45,543 nucleotides of DNA from Pseudomonadota bacterium (GCA_021324135.1 JAJPJO010000442.1:1-45543); one strand, 5' to 3'. Counted from the first letter of the stretch, positions 25,163-33,341 are shown. Notes: generated by a model not told the origin, from the letters alone. A program made the numbers and translations.

Positions 25163-25960
25163 ATGACACATCCTTTTAAGCCGCAGCTTGCTTTAGTAGT
25201 TGCTCTTGGTTCCTGCTTGATCTTCTCGCAGGCTGCAAGGGCTCAAGGAGGTCCCGGTTCGGGCCCGCAGTTCACCGCCGGCAACATTCAAATGGGAGCT
25301 AACGGTCCGGTGGGCGTGCTCAGTGGCACCACGGTCGGTGGCGTGAACAGTGGTGTCACATTCGGTGCAAACGGCGCCAGCGGCAGCTTCAGTAATGGAC
25401 TGATCAACGGCAGCAGCAACATAACAAACGGCGGTCAATTCAGCGGCAACCTGAGCGGACCGGGTGGCGGTGCTGCATTCACCAACAGCTCCAATCCGGG
25501 CAACTTCGGTTTTAATATGAACGGCGCTCTCAGTCCCAATAATGGTATCAATAATGGTGTCAACCCTCAGTTCCAGAATCAAGGAGGGCAGCAGCAGGGA
25601 TACACGGGACCGGGCTCGTATGGAAACGCCTACAGCTCGCAAGGAGCCACCGGCGATTTCGGCAGGACGTCGAATCAGACAGCTAATCTCCAGTGCCAGC
25701 AGGATCCTTATCCGTACAGCTATGCTTACAATCCCAAACTGACGACGCAAAAGCAAAATGCGCCGCTCAGGGAGACCGCCCGCAATAACTTGCTCAGCAC
25801 GTTCAGCGTCGATCCATCACCATACCCATCCGGATCGTTTACTTACGGCTTCCCGACCTGGGGCGGTTGGATCGGCACCGGTATTGGTGTCTTCACGAAA
25901 GGCTGGTACATGCCTCCGACATCCACCAGTTCGGTTGACATAAACACCGTCAGTCCCTAG
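25163..25960 (+). CDS. Secreted Gly/Asn/Ser-rich protein
   Basis: I chose the ATG at 25163 (MTHPFKPQLALVVALGSCLI, 265 residues); an in-frame GTG at 25151 is the alternative. A Sec signal ends near AARAQG (about 28). Residues 30-160 are low-complexity Gly/Asn/Ser repeats resembling beta-helical or matrix proteins (GGVNSGVTFGANGASGSF, SNGLINGSSNITNGGQFSG). The C-terminal third is less repetitive and rich in Tyr/Pro/Thr. It contains the segment ATGDFGRTSNQT, which recurs near the N-terminus of the two paralogues at 26862 and 28088. It is probably a surface or extracellular-matrix component. The next gene follows 9 bp later. Confidence 0.78.
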   Translation: MTHPFKPQLALVVALGSCLIFSQAARAQGGPGSGPQFTAGNIQMGANGPVGVLSGTTVGGVNSGVTFGANGASGSFSNGLINGSSNITNGGQFSGNLSGPGGGAAFTNSSNPGNFGFNMNGALSPNNGINNGVNPQFQNQGGQQQGYTGPGSYGNAYSSQGATGDFGRTSNQTANLQCQQDPYPYSYAYNPKLTTQKQNAPLRETARNNLLSTFSVDPSPYPSGSFTYGFPTWGGWIGTGIGVFTKGWYMPPTSTSSVDINTVSP

Positions 25961-25969
25961 GAGGGTTAG

Positions 25970-26710
25970 ATGCAGCGGGCGAGCGACAGATTCTCTTCAC
26001 CAATCATCAGCGCAACCCTGAGCGTGTGCCTGGCTATCGGAGCGGGTTTGCTGCTTCCGGGTCAGGTTCTGGCGCAGTTTCAACAAGAACAGGCCGAACC
26101 TCATACTTATGACATGCGCTTTCTCGATCGCGAAGGACACAAGCCCTCCAATCCGTACACCATGAGCGGAAACGACTATCATCAACATTCGTATCACCGC
26201 ATGTTGCTAAACAGTCCCTACGCCGGCAGCAGTGTCGGGCTTGGTGTCAATGCCTCGAAGCAAGTTTTCAACAAAGACGCCTACGATTATATGAATCCAA
26301 ATTCAAAAAAGATCAACGCGCCTCTTCTGCCGCCGGATCTCGATCCTTATGTCGACAATGCATACGCTCCCAAGTTGAACAAGCATTATTACGCCGGCTA
26401 TGACATGAATAAATCGTTCAACCAGCAATCGCCGTTTGCCGGCATGGAGAGCCGTTTCAACGCAACCGAAAGTCCTTTCGACAATAAGAATTCGAACAAT
26501 AATTCAGTGGCTCCCACGAATGCACCATTGTTGAATGCCGCTGAGCAAGCCGGATCGAATGCGAATCAAGCGGCAAAGAGCTCGGAGCCGAACGGGCAAA
26601 GCGGCAACCAAAAATATCCCTCGTTTCTCAATCCAGCTCAGCCTGCTCAATCGAACAACAGTTTTCTTCTGAACAATCAAAACTCATCAGGCAATCAATC
26701 GAACTACTAA
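25970..26710 (+). CDS. Secreted Asn/Ser-rich protein
   Basis: This 246-residue protein has a signal sequence (SATLSVCLAIGAGLLLPGQVLAQ, about 15-37). A Tyr/His/Pro-rich central part follows (SGNDYHQHSYHRMLLNSPY) and an Asn/Ser/Gln-rich disordered tail (NSNNNSVAPTNAPLLN, NNSFLLNNQNSSGNQSNY). GGAGGG sits before the ATG and only 9 bp separate it from the preceding secreted gene, so the two are co-transcribed. No family recognised; compositional similarity to its neighbours suggests a shared surface structure. Confidence 0.75.
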   Translation: MQRASDRFSSPIISATLSVCLAIGAGLLLPGQVLAQFQQEQAEPHTYDMRFLDREGHKPSNPYTMSGNDYHQHSYHRMLLNSPYAGSSVGLGVNASKQVFNKDAYDYMNPNSKKINAPLLPPDLDPYVDNAYAPKLNKHYYAGYDMNKSFNQQSPFAGMESRFNATESPFDNKNSNNNSVAPTNAPLLNAAEQAGSNANQAAKSSEPNGQSGNQKYPSFLNPAQPAQSNNSFLLNNQNSSGNQSNY

Positions 26711-26861
26711 TCGCTTAGCGCATTTAAAAACTCTACGCGTTTAAAACGCAATTCAACCAAAAACCACAACCATCGCCGATAACCACTCATTCCTTAAACA
26801 ACCAACCGCCAAATTAAATCGTTCATCATTCACCACCGCACGCTCCAATGAAGGTACTACC

Positions 26862-27653
26862 ATGATTAAACAGACAGCCATATCGTTCGCGCTTTTTGCC
26901 ATGTTGGGCATCTCGGCAGCGCCGGCACACGCACAGGCTCAGTATGTTCAGGGGCAAACCGGTGATTTCGGACGATCGACAAACACGACCAACAACTATC
27001 GCTTTCCAAACTCCGCGAACACGATGAACCAGCGATTGCCCAGAGTGCCGATGGCCGGACTGGGCGGCACCGCTCCTATATTCGGACCGACCGGACGCAA
27101 TGGATTGCCGGTCACCAGCCTGGACAGCTTTGTGTTGAACGCTGGCGGCATGGCGGAGTTGATTTACGGTGATGAGGGCGCGGACGGCATCCCGCCATAT
27201 TTCGAATTTACGGTCGAGCACCGCATCAATACTGGCATTCAAGGTGCACGCGCCGCCGGGCTTACGACCGGACACAGCAGCATGATGCCGGACGCCTGGG
27301 GTGGAGACGAATTCGTCAAAGGACCGGAATGGAGCATGTCCGGCTCCGGCGCCTCAGGTGGAGTTGGACCGGTTTGGGCTATGCCTGGATTCGCCACGGG
27401 CAACGGAACGCGCAATATGAATCCGTCTCGAGGTGGTGTCAATTATGGTGTCAATGGAACAGTCGGGCCGCAAGGACAGATATTCAACGGCTACCAGACA
27501 CAAGCTTCGCAAGCAACCGTTAATCAGAACCAGGGCCTCGTGCAGCAGAATCAAAACAACCAAAATCAAAATCAGAACCAAAACCAGGGCTTCGTCCCCG
27601 GCACCAGCACGCCTCTGCCGAATCAGTTCTCAACCAGCGGCTCCGGCTTCTAA
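26862..27653 (+). CDS. Secreted TGDFGR-family protein (paralogue 1)
   Basis: This 263-residue protein has a signal peptide ending at AHAQA (about 26). A conserved domain to about 195 includes TGDFGRSTNTTNNYRFPNSA, NQRLPRVPMAGLGG, a GDEGADGIPPYFEFTVEHR block and GHSSMMPDAWGGDEFVKGPE. A Gln/Asn-rich tail (QNNQNQNQNQNQ) precedes a GSGF terminus. The conserved domain is nearly identical in layout to the protein at 28088-29341, so these are tandem paralogues that differ in their tails. No known family recognised. An extracellular structural or adhesive role is inferred. Confidence 0.82.
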   Translation: MIKQTAISFALFAMLGISAAPAHAQAQYVQGQTGDFGRSTNTTNNYRFPNSANTMNQRLPRVPMAGLGGTAPIFGPTGRNGLPVTSLDSFVLNAGGMAELIYGDEGADGIPPYFEFTVEHRINTGIQGARAAGLTTGHSSMMPDAWGGDEFVKGPEWSMSGSGASGGVGPVWAMPGFATGNGTRNMNPSRGGVNYGVNGTVGPQGQIFNGYQTQASQATVNQNQGLVQQNQNNQNQNQNQNQGFVPGTSTPLPNQFSTSGSGF

Positions 27654-27708
27654 GCGCAAGTATCTGCAAATCAACGGCGTGCGTTTTTGTTGAGTCGCGG
27701 GACAGGCT

Positions 27709-27897
27709 TATCGTCATGTGACTATAAAAAACGGTCGAACTCTATCGTCATATGACGATAAAGCAAAGGCTTTTATTGAGCCGCGGCACTGACTTATCGT
27801 CATGTGACTATAAAAAACGGTCGAATTCTATCGTCATATGACAATAAAGCAAGGCTTTTATTGAGCCGCGGCACTCACTTATCGTCATGTGGCGAGC
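27709..27897. promoter_or_regulatory. Array of five 18-bp palindromic sites
   Basis: Copies at 27709-27726, 27743-27760 (perfect palindrome TATCGTCATATGACGATA), 27795-27812, 27829-27846 and 27880-27897 (degraded right half) share the half-site ATCGTCA/TGACGAT. They are nested in a duplicated unit of about 86 bp, giving centre-to-centre steps of 34, 52, 34 and 51 bp. Alternating spacing and imperfect right halves suit a dimeric transcription-factor operator cluster in the 434-bp gap between the two TGDFGR paralogues. Nothing else in this gap looks coding. Confidence 0.75.
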
Positions 27898-27903
27898 AAT
27901 ACA

Positions 27904-27927
27904 AGGCACCAGCAGAGCCTGGTGCCT
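27904..27927. other. Perfect 9-bp stem-loop
   Basis: AGGCACCAG and CTGGTGCCT flank a 6-base loop immediately after the palindrome array. There is no T run, so it is either a factor-dependent terminator or an RNA processing signal. Confidence 0.6.
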
Positions 27928-27971
27928 AATTATGAATTGCGGACGGGCGCTTGGATACACAAAGGGAACAC

Positions 27972-28000
27972 TTGATCGCTAGACTGAATTTCTCTTACTA
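27972..28000 (+). promoter_or_regulatory. Possible promoter for TGDFGR paralogue 2
   Basis: TTGATC, a 17-bp spacer and TTACTA lie 90 bp before the ATG at 28088. The pair is flanked by a dyad (TTGATC...GATCAA) that could be an operator. Confidence 0.35.
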
Positions 28001-28087
28001 GATCAATCTGAGATCTCTACATATAGCTCCTCGCAATTCGCGCGAACCTCAATGCAAGCAACCTCTTCCACCCCAGGTGCAAAGTTT

Positions 28088-29341
28088 ATGATCAAGCAAT
28101 TAGCCACTTCCTTAGCTCTAGTCAGCACGCTCGCTCTATTGACCCTTCCAGCGCATGCACAGCCTCAATTTGTCCAGGGAAAGACTGGCGACTTCGGGCG
28201 CTCATCGCACAAGACGAACAATTATCGATTCCCCAATTCTGCAAACACGATGAATCAGCGCTTACCGCGCGTTCCCCAGGCGGGACTGGGCGGATTGGCA
28301 CCGATTTTTGGCGGCGGTGGACGCAACGGTTTGCCCAATACAAGTATGGATAGTTTTGTATTGAACGCCGGCGGCAGTGCCGATCAAATCTATGGTGATG
28401 AGGGAACTGATGGACCTCCGCCCTTCTCTGAGTTCACGACCGAACACCGCATCAACACAGGCATTCAAGGACAGCGCGCCGCTGGATTGACGACTGGTCA
28501 TGGAAGCATGATGCCGGACGCTTGGGGTGGTGATGAGTTCTGCAAAGGTCCGGAGTGGAGTATGTCGGGCTCGGGCTCCAACAGTGGTCCAGTATGGGCT
28601 AGACCAGGGATGTACGCTGGTAATGGCATGCGTAATTTAGCTCCAACCCAGGGAGGCGTCAACTTGAACGCGGCTGGAGAGGTAGGTCCGCAAGGTCAAG
28701 TTTTGAACGGTTCTCCTAATCAGGCGTCGCAAGCGATGGTCGGACAGAATCAAGGTCTTGTGCAAAATAATCAGGGTTCCAACTCTAATCCGCTAATCGG
28801 ATTCAACTCGGGCTCTAACACCCCGCTAGGAAACCAGTTCGGTGGGATGCTTGGTCCGGGCTCGATGACACCGACCGGGAACCAGTTCGGTGGGATGCTT
28901 GGTCCGGGCTCGATGACACCGACCGGGAACCAGTTCGGTGGGATGCTTGGTCCGGGCTCGACGACGCCGACCGGGAACCAGTTCGGAGGCTCATTAGGAC
29001 CAGGAGCCACGACACCGACGGGGAACCAGTTCGGAGGCTCGTTAGGACCAGGAGCCACGACACCGACGGGGAGCCAGTTCGGGGGCTCGTTAGGACCAGG
29101 AGCCACGACACCGACGGGGAACCAGTTCGGAGGCTCATTAGGACCGGGAGCCACGACACCGACCGGGAGCCAGTTCGGAGGCTCGTTAGGACCAGGAGCC
29201 ACGACACCGACGGGGAACCAGTTCGGGGGCTCGTTAGGACCAGGAGCCACGACACCGACCGGGAGCCAGTTCGGAGGCTCGTTAGGACCAGGAGCCACCA
29301 CCATCGGTGCCAATCAGTATGGAAGTGGATCGGGGTTTTAA
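28088..29341 (+). CDS. Secreted TGDFGR-family protein with ten 16-residue repeats (paralogue 2)
   Basis: I chose the ATG at 28088 (MIKQLATSLALVSTLALLTL, 417 residues) because it aligns with the start of paralogue 1 and has CAGGTG upstream; an in-frame ATG at 28052 is less likely. The signal peptide ends near AHAQP. The conserved domain (TGDFGRSSHKTNNYRFPNSA through GHGSMMPDAWGGDEFCKGPE) matches paralogue 1. Residues about 248-405 are ten units of GNQFGGxLGPGxxTPT, the first three with Met-Leu and the later ones with Ser-Leu/Ala. The protein ends GSGSGF like its paralogue. It is probably an extended extracellular stalk or matrix protein whose repeat number can change. Confidence 0.85.
   Translation: MIKQLATSLALVSTLALLTLPAHAQPQFVQGKTGDFGRSSHKTNNYRFPNSANTMNQRLPRVPQAGLGGLAPIFGGGGRNGLPNTSMDSFVLNAGGSADQIYGDEGTDGPPPFSEFTTEHRINTGIQGQRAAGLTTGHGSMMPDAWGGDEFCKGPEWSMSGSGSNSGPVWARPGMYAGNGMRNLAPTQGGVNLNAAGEVGPQGQVLNGSPNQASQAMVGQNQGLVQNNQGSNSNPLIGFNSGSNTPLGNQFGGMLGPGSMTPTGNQFGGMLGPGSMTPTGNQFGGMLGPGSTTPTGNQFGGSLGPGATTPTGNQFGGSLGPGATTPTGSQFGGSLGPGATTPTGNQFGGSLGPGATTPTGSQFGGSLGPGATTPTGNQFGGSLGPGATTPTGSQFGGSLGPGATTIGANQYGSGSGF
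28829..29302 (+). repeat. 48-bp coding tandem repeat, 10 copies
   Basis: Units encode G-N/S-Q-F-G-G-M/S-L-G-P-G-S/A-M/T-T-P-T. The first three copies form one sequence class and the other seven another. Within the second class Asn and Ser versions mostly alternate, as if a 96-bp double unit was itself duplicated. Confidence 0.95.
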
Positions 29342-29514
29342 TGGCCGCGGGCCAAACTTCATCCCATATATTTCTTAGACGCAATGAACGAGCTGCCGAT
29401 CTGAGTCTGATCGATCCGGCTTCTCCAGGAATTTAGTCCAATACCTCTGCAGTGTTACATCTGGTAGCATTAGTCTGTTTTGAGTTTGAAAAAGACTATG
29501 TCAGGGGAGATTGC

Positions 29515-29895
29515 ATGTTACAGACCATACAAACCGACGCAGCACCGCAAGCTATTGGTCCGTACTCACAAGCCATAAAAGCGAATGGATTTGTCTTTGT
29601 TTCCGGGCAGATTCCAATCGATCCTTCGACTGGTGAACTTGTCCAGGGAAGTATTGTTGAGGCTACGCGACAGGTAATGCACAACCTTACTACCATCATT
29701 GAAACAGCTGGCTCGTCGCTAGATAAAGTTGTGAAAACCACGATTTATCTAAAGGACCTCAGTGATTTCGAAGAGGTTAATAAGACATATGGCGAGTACT
29801 TCCCGGCGCACAAGCCAGCCCGGGCAACGGTGGAGGTTTCCAGGCTTCCTAAAAATGTCAGAATTGAAATAGATGCTATAGCGGTTTGTCCTTAA
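29515..29895 (+). CDS. ridA: RidA family reactive intermediate deaminase
   Basis: This 126-residue protein matches the RidA/YjgF/UK114 family throughout: [55 protein letters not shown], and [22 protein letters not shown] near the C-terminus, with the catalytic Arg in ARATVEV. RidA hydrolyses reactive 2-aminoacrylate and related enamines as a trimer. I chose the ATG at 29515 because GGGGAG lies seven bases upstream; an upstream in-frame TTG at 29452 has none. Confidence 0.95.
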   Translation: MLQTIQTDAAPQAIGPYSQAIKANGFVFVSGQIPIDPSTGELVQGSIVEATRQVMHNLTTIIETAGSSLDKVVKTTIYLKDLSDFEEVNKTYGEYFPAHKPARATVEVSRLPKNVRIEIDAIAVCP

Positions 29896-29953
29896 TAGAA
29901 AACTAGATACGCGTAAACTCAAGTCAGCTGCAGGGTGCTCAGTCCGAAGAAAC

Positions 29954-30583
29954 ATGTCTTTCGCTACTATGCCAATTAGCTACATCGCTCTTTTAGTGAT
30001 CGTCGCTGTCAGCGCGATTATTGATGAGCGCACCACCAAAATTTACAACGTCATCACCTTTCCCGCAGCAGCTTTGGGAATCATTGTGAATCTGATGACT
30101 GGAGGAGTGCAAGCGGCACTAATGGCGGTGGCAGGTTGGTTTCTCGGCGCGTTGCTCGTCGTTGGCCCAAAGCTGTTCAAAATGGACAAATTGACCACTG
30201 GTTTCGGTGATGCAAAATTGATGGCGGCGATTGGGGCTTTTTTAGGTCCTGGTGGTGTTTTGCTTGTGTTCTTTTACTACTCTTTGGCTTATGGTGTAGT
30301 GTCAACCTACAAGATGAGCAGAGCCGTTCCATGGAAACAATTTTTCAGATTGTTTAAAACTTTCGGTCCAGACAACATGGGTTTAGCTAAAGAATCGATT
30401 GATATGGAAGGGGTCGTAAAAGTGGCTAAATCCAAGATCGCGCTCGGCCCGCCGATCGCAGTCGGTACCTTGTTAGCTATCGTTTTGCAAAAACAAACCC
30501 TGGCATTCTTCGGCTTCCACAGCACTCAACTCTTCGGAATGCCCATGATACTGCCTGCGATACTGCCTTTATTTTTCTTCTAA
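29954..30583 (+). CDS. Type IV prepilin peptidase (A24 family, CpaA/TadV-like)
   Basis: This 209-residue polytopic protein has the two catalytic aspartates of the A24 family: Asp24 in IIDERTTKIYN and Asp86 in GFGDAKLM. It lacks the N-terminal methylase domain of PilD, as TadV/CpaA proteins do. It should cleave the Flp prepilin encoded at 38498-38704. It lies on the opposite strand to the Tad operon and converges on it, separated by 430 bp. The C-terminal 70 residues (RAVPWKQFFRLFKTFGPDNMG onward) form a longer cytosolic loop than usual before the final helix. An ATG at 29969 is an alternative start. Confidence 0.9.
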   Translation: MSFATMPISYIALLVIVAVSAIIDERTTKIYNVITFPAAALGIIVNLMTGGVQAALMAVAGWFLGALLVVGPKLFKMDKLTTGFGDAKLMAAIGAFLGPGGVLLVFFYYSLAYGVVSTYKMSRAVPWKQFFRLFKTFGPDNMGLAKESIDMEGVVKVAKSKIALGPPIAVGTLLAIVLQKQTLAFFGFHSTQLFGMPMILPAILPLFFF

Positions 30584-30607
30584 GTTGTTTGTCACCGGAA
30601 AAAGATT

Positions 30608-30632
30608 AAAGAGAGGGGCAGCACTCTTTTTT
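30608..30632 (+). terminator. Probable Rho-independent terminator
   Basis: AAAGAG and CTCTTT form a short stem around a 10-base loop, followed by T residues (30627-30632), 25 bp after the prepilin peptidase stop. The stem is AT-rich, so strength is uncertain. Confidence 0.5.
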
Positions 30633-30647
30633 CATCTTTTGCCTAAT

Positions 30648-30683
30648 CAGGAACTTTCTCGAAAACTCTGACCATTGAAAACC
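30648..30683 (+). repeat. 36-bp direct repeat, copy 1, with motif copy E
   Basis: Identical to 30780-30815 over 36 bp. It contains GAACTTT-(CTCG)-AAA-(AC)-TCTGAC and is preceded by CCTAAT. Confidence 0.9.
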
Positions 30684-30779
30684 GCTGAATTTGAGTTGCT
30701 GAGCCGTCTAGATGATTCTGATCAGAACTTCGATTGCCTTGGTGGATAAGGGGTGTTGACATTCTTCTTTCTACCTAAA

Positions 30780-30815
30780 CAGGAACTTTCTCGAAAACTC
30801 TGACCATTGAAAACC
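30780..30815 (+). repeat. 36-bp direct repeat, copy 2, with motif copy F
   Basis: Identical to 30648-30683. Preceded by CCTAAA, as in the other plus-strand copies. Confidence 0.9.
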
Positions 30816-30893
30816 TTATTATGTTGACTTTCGGATGGTCCCTGACACCCGAGCAGGGAGCCTTAGCCAGGCTAGATCAGCTAAAGCGGCGAT

Positions 30894-30915
30894 GTCAGAA
30901 ATTTAGTGAAAGTTC
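30894..30915 (-). repeat. Motif copy D on the minus strand
   Basis: Reads GAACTTT-(CACT)-AAA-(TT)-TCTGAC on the minus strand, with the same spacing as the other five copies. Confidence 0.75.
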
Positions 30916-31013
30916 TCTATACATGGACGAGAAAAAATTTGGACACCCAGTCCGGCTTTATAAATGCGCTTGGAAACCCGATCTTTCAGGTGAGTTCCCG
31001 CAAAATGGCACAT

Positions 31014-31394
31014 CTACTTGTTTACTTCAATCAATTCGAGCCTGTCACCAGATTCGGTATCAGAGCTTTTCGCCATACCGGCCGGCAGCTCCAGGCAGGA
31101 GTGAGCTCGGCCGTATATTCGGGACATTCTGCCGGGCTTTATTGAGTGCAAAACGGCGACCACTTTCAGGTCGCGATCGACAAATACTGCGTCGATCGCG
31201 TAGCGCATTCCAAACATATGGATACTGTTGCAAGGTCTGATGAATAGCCCTTCTCCGTTTGGCAGTGAGTCTGTGCCGAGCAACCCTTTAGCTCGCTGGA
31301 CAAAAGTCTCAGCTACACGCGCTTTCTCAGCAAGAATCGTACCCTTCGTCTGATTGCGGATTCGAAACTCTGAATTTTTGCGAGCGCTCTTCAT
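31014..31394 (-). CDS. DUF192 family protein
   Basis: I chose the ATG at 31394 (126 residues, MKSARKNSEFRIRNQTKG). The frame continues upstream to 31538 but overlaps the end of tadC and has no domain there. The DUF192 pattern is clear: RVAETFVQRAKGLLGTDSL, GLFIRPCNSIHMFGMRYAID, VFVDRDLKVV and CLELPAGMA. DUF192 proteins are small beta-barrel-like domains, often secreted, of unknown function. This one has no signal peptide. Its position 82 bp after tadC on the same strand suggests it belongs to the Tad transcript. Confidence 0.9.
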   Translation of the reverse strand: MKSARKNSEFRIRNQTKGTILAEKARVAETFVQRAKGLLGTDSLPNGEGLFIRPCNSIHMFGMRYAIDAVFVDRDLKVVAVLHSIKPGRMSRIYGRAHSCLELPAGMAKSSDTESGDRLELIEVNK

Positions 31395-31476
31395 GCGTCG
31401 GTTTCTAGAGAGGCACCGTACTTGGTGCGCAATGTCATGATGCGCAATCGCGTTTGGTGCTCGTTGCGTTTGTTGC

Positions 31477-32403
31477 TTACTTAATGCTCTGCATGATTGG
31501 TCCAATCGCCTGAACGATCGTGACCACGGCTGGACCAAGCATTGGCGCCAAGATCAAAGGCATGATGAAGATCATGATTACAGGCACCATCTTAACCGGT
31601 ACCTTGCCTGCCTCTTCTTCTTTCTTACGCTTGAGACGGTCTCTAAGAGCGGCGGCTTGTTGTTGCAGAGGATAGCTGATGTCGGCACCTTTCGCTTCTG
31701 CGGCGATAAGAGCGGCAGCCATGTTGATCAACTCGTCAACTCCGCAGCGTTCTCCCATTTCTTTCAAAGCGTACGGGACCGACTTAGCGAAGATTTTGAC
31801 GTCGTTGATCAATTGTTTCAGTTCGGCCGAGAGAGTCGGGCAGGAATCTTCTACTTCTTTCGAGATCTTATCCAGTCCCTGCAACATACCAAGACCGGCT
31901 TGGGCGCATACAATCATCAGGTCGATGATGATGGGCAGTTCGCGCAGCACCTGGGTCTGGCGTTTCTTCACGCGACCGGCAAGGAAGAAGTTCGGGATCA
32001 ACCAGCCCAGCACCGCAGCCGGTACCGACAAGATCAAGTTGATCGGGTTACTGGCTGCTGCCAGGACGCCTAAGAAGAGCACACCGCCCGATACCAGCGA
32101 ACGAATGCCGATATAGATAGCTAAGTGTTGAGGCGTTCGATAATTGGCTTGGGTGAGCAACTCTACCGAGCGCTTGTCGGCCAGTGCCGGCATGACGCTC
32201 AGCACCAATTCACCAACTGTCCGGCACAAGAGCAAGAGGGCGGAATCTTTTGGTTTCTCGGCTGCTGTGTCGTCGCCTTCTTTGCGGGGTCTGACTCGGA
32301 CCGCGTATTGATCAACGTAGATGCCCATGACGGGTCTCAAGAACAGAAGGCCCGCCGCCAGACAGACGGAGAAAGTCAAAATTGCGATCATTGTGTTGTT
32401 CAT
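31477..32403 (-). CDS. tadC: Tad pilus inner-membrane platform protein TadC
   Basis: This 308-residue protein is of the type II secretion F (GspF/TadC) family. It has an N-terminal helix, a pair of helices at about 95-140 (IGIRSLVSGGVLFLGVLAAA, LILSVPAAVLGWLIPNFFLA), a cytosolic T2SSF domain (about 150-265, ELPIIIDLMIVCAQAGLGMLQ) and a C-terminal helix (IMIFIMPLILAPMLGPAVV). The conserved helical core LLRELPIIIDLM and the GxDI segment (AKGADISYPLQQQA) fit TadC. It begins 8 bp after the tadB stop, so the pair is translationally coupled. Confidence 0.93.
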   Translation of the reverse strand: MNNTMIAILTFSVCLAAGLLFLRPVMGIYVDQYAVRVRPRKEGDDTAAEKPKDSALLLLCRTVGELVLSVMPALADKRSVELLTQANYRTPQHLAIYIGIRSLVSGGVLFLGVLAAASNPINLILSVPAAVLGWLIPNFFLAGRVKKRQTQVLRELPIIIDLMIVCAQAGLGMLQGLDKISKEVEDSCPTLSAELKQLINDVKIFAKSVPYALKEMGERCGVDELINMAAALIAAEAKGADISYPLQQQAAALRDRLKRKKEEEAGKVPVKMVPVIMIFIMPLILAPMLGPAVVTIVQAIGPIMQSIK

Positions 32404-32411
32404 TTAAACAA

Positions 32412-33341
32412 TCAGACCTCGAAGGTTGTCATTTTCATTAGGATGTAGAAGCCGATGCCTTCCCAGATCATCAGCAACAGAAGAACAATTCTTGCTACTG
32501 GATGGTTCAGGAAGGGGATGATATAGCCGGGTGTGGCGCAATAAGTAAGAAGGGTGATGCCGTAAGGCAAGCAACCGATAAACATTGCCGTGGCTTTACC
32601 TTGTGATGTAAGGGCAGCCAGGAAGTCTCGCAGTTTGAATCGTTCACGGATGGCATCAGCAATGGTGGCAACGACGTCTGCTAAGTTACCGCCTACGTCC
32701 TGGCTGATGAATACCGCCTGGGTGAGAAGTCTGAAGTCAGGCGCCTTGATCCGCAAACACATTTCTTTCAACACATCGCGGAACGGTTTGCCCAGCTGAA
32801 GCGATATCAGACCACGTTTGAACTCGCCTCTGATGGGATCTGGCGATGTCTCAGAGATGACCTTGAAGCACTCGAGAACCGGAGAACCGGCACGCAGCGC
32901 GCTCACCATGGTTTCAAGCACTTGCGGCAATTGTTCTGTCATCCTTGCTTGTCTGCGTTTGGCGACTTGCGAGAGATAGAAAACAAAGCCGGCTGCACCA
33001 AGTGGAATGCCAAGGATAAAGCCGACTACAACAAGTTCAGGAACGCTCAAGCCGAGAATGACGGCCAGAACCAAGCCGCCACCGAATGAGCAACATATCC
33101 AGGTGGTTTTCATTTGGTCGTACTTGGACTCGAGCCCGGCCAGAGCCAGGATGCGAGCCAGGTAACCAGTCTTCTGCTGGACGAAGATGCTGTCTTCGAC
33201 CTCTTCCTGGTTCTTCTCCGCCATTTTGCGTTTGTGCTTGTAGAGTCTGGAGAGCTCGTCAGCATGTCCACTCTTGAGCATTGCCAGGCCGATCAGGCCG
33301 ATCAATGTCACGGACACAAATGTCATTACAGCCACTTCCAT
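32412..33341 (-). CDS. tadB: Tad pilus inner-membrane platform protein TadB
   Basis: This 309-residue T2SSF-family protein has helices at about 4-20, 85-130 and 255-305, and the cytosolic domain EQLPQVLETMVSALRAGSPVLECFKVISE typical of TadB. With TadC it forms the membrane platform that the TadA ATPase drives during pilus assembly. GGAG lies 11 bases before the ATG. A 163-bp gap separates it from tadA, the longest within the operon body, which could hold an internal promoter, though I see no clear one. Confidence 0.93.
   Translation of the reverse strand: MEVAVMTFVSVTLIGLIGLAMLKSGHADELSRLYKHKRKMAEKNQEEVEDSIFVQQKTGYLARILALAGLESKYDQMKTTWICCSFGGGLVLAVILGLSVPELVVVGFILGIPLGAAGFVFYLSQVAKRRQARMTEQLPQVLETMVSALRAGSPVLECFKVISETSPDPIRGEFKRGLISLQLGKPFRDVLKEMCLRIKAPDFRLLTQAVFISQDVGGNLADVVATIADAIRERFKLRDFLAALTSQGKATAMFIGCLPYGITLLTYCATPGYIIPFLNHPVARIVLLLLMIWEGIGFYILMKMTTFEV

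Larger units (their letters stand above)
30584..31013. other. Gene-free stretch of 430 bp holding three copies of the GAACTTT/TCTGAC motif
   Basis: No convincing gene lies between the prepilin peptidase and the DUF192 gene, which converge here. Motif copies E (30651-30672, +) and F (30783-30804, +) sit inside identical 36-bp blocks (30648-30683 and 30780-30815). Copy D (30894-30915, -) points back at them. Confidence 0.8.

Noticed and set aside
27709-27897. CRISPR array
   Set aside because: The repeated sites are palindromes of 18 bp and the segments between them are themselves duplicated rather than unique; no cas genes are present.
28829-29302. CRISPR array
   Set aside because: The repeats are contiguous, in frame and encode protein; there are no spacers.
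28771-29313. Long minus-strand open frame (APGPNEPPN repeats) opposite the secreted repeat protein
   Set aside because: It exists only because the 48-bp coding repeat is open in several frames; it has no signal, no ribosome site and mirrors the sense repeats.
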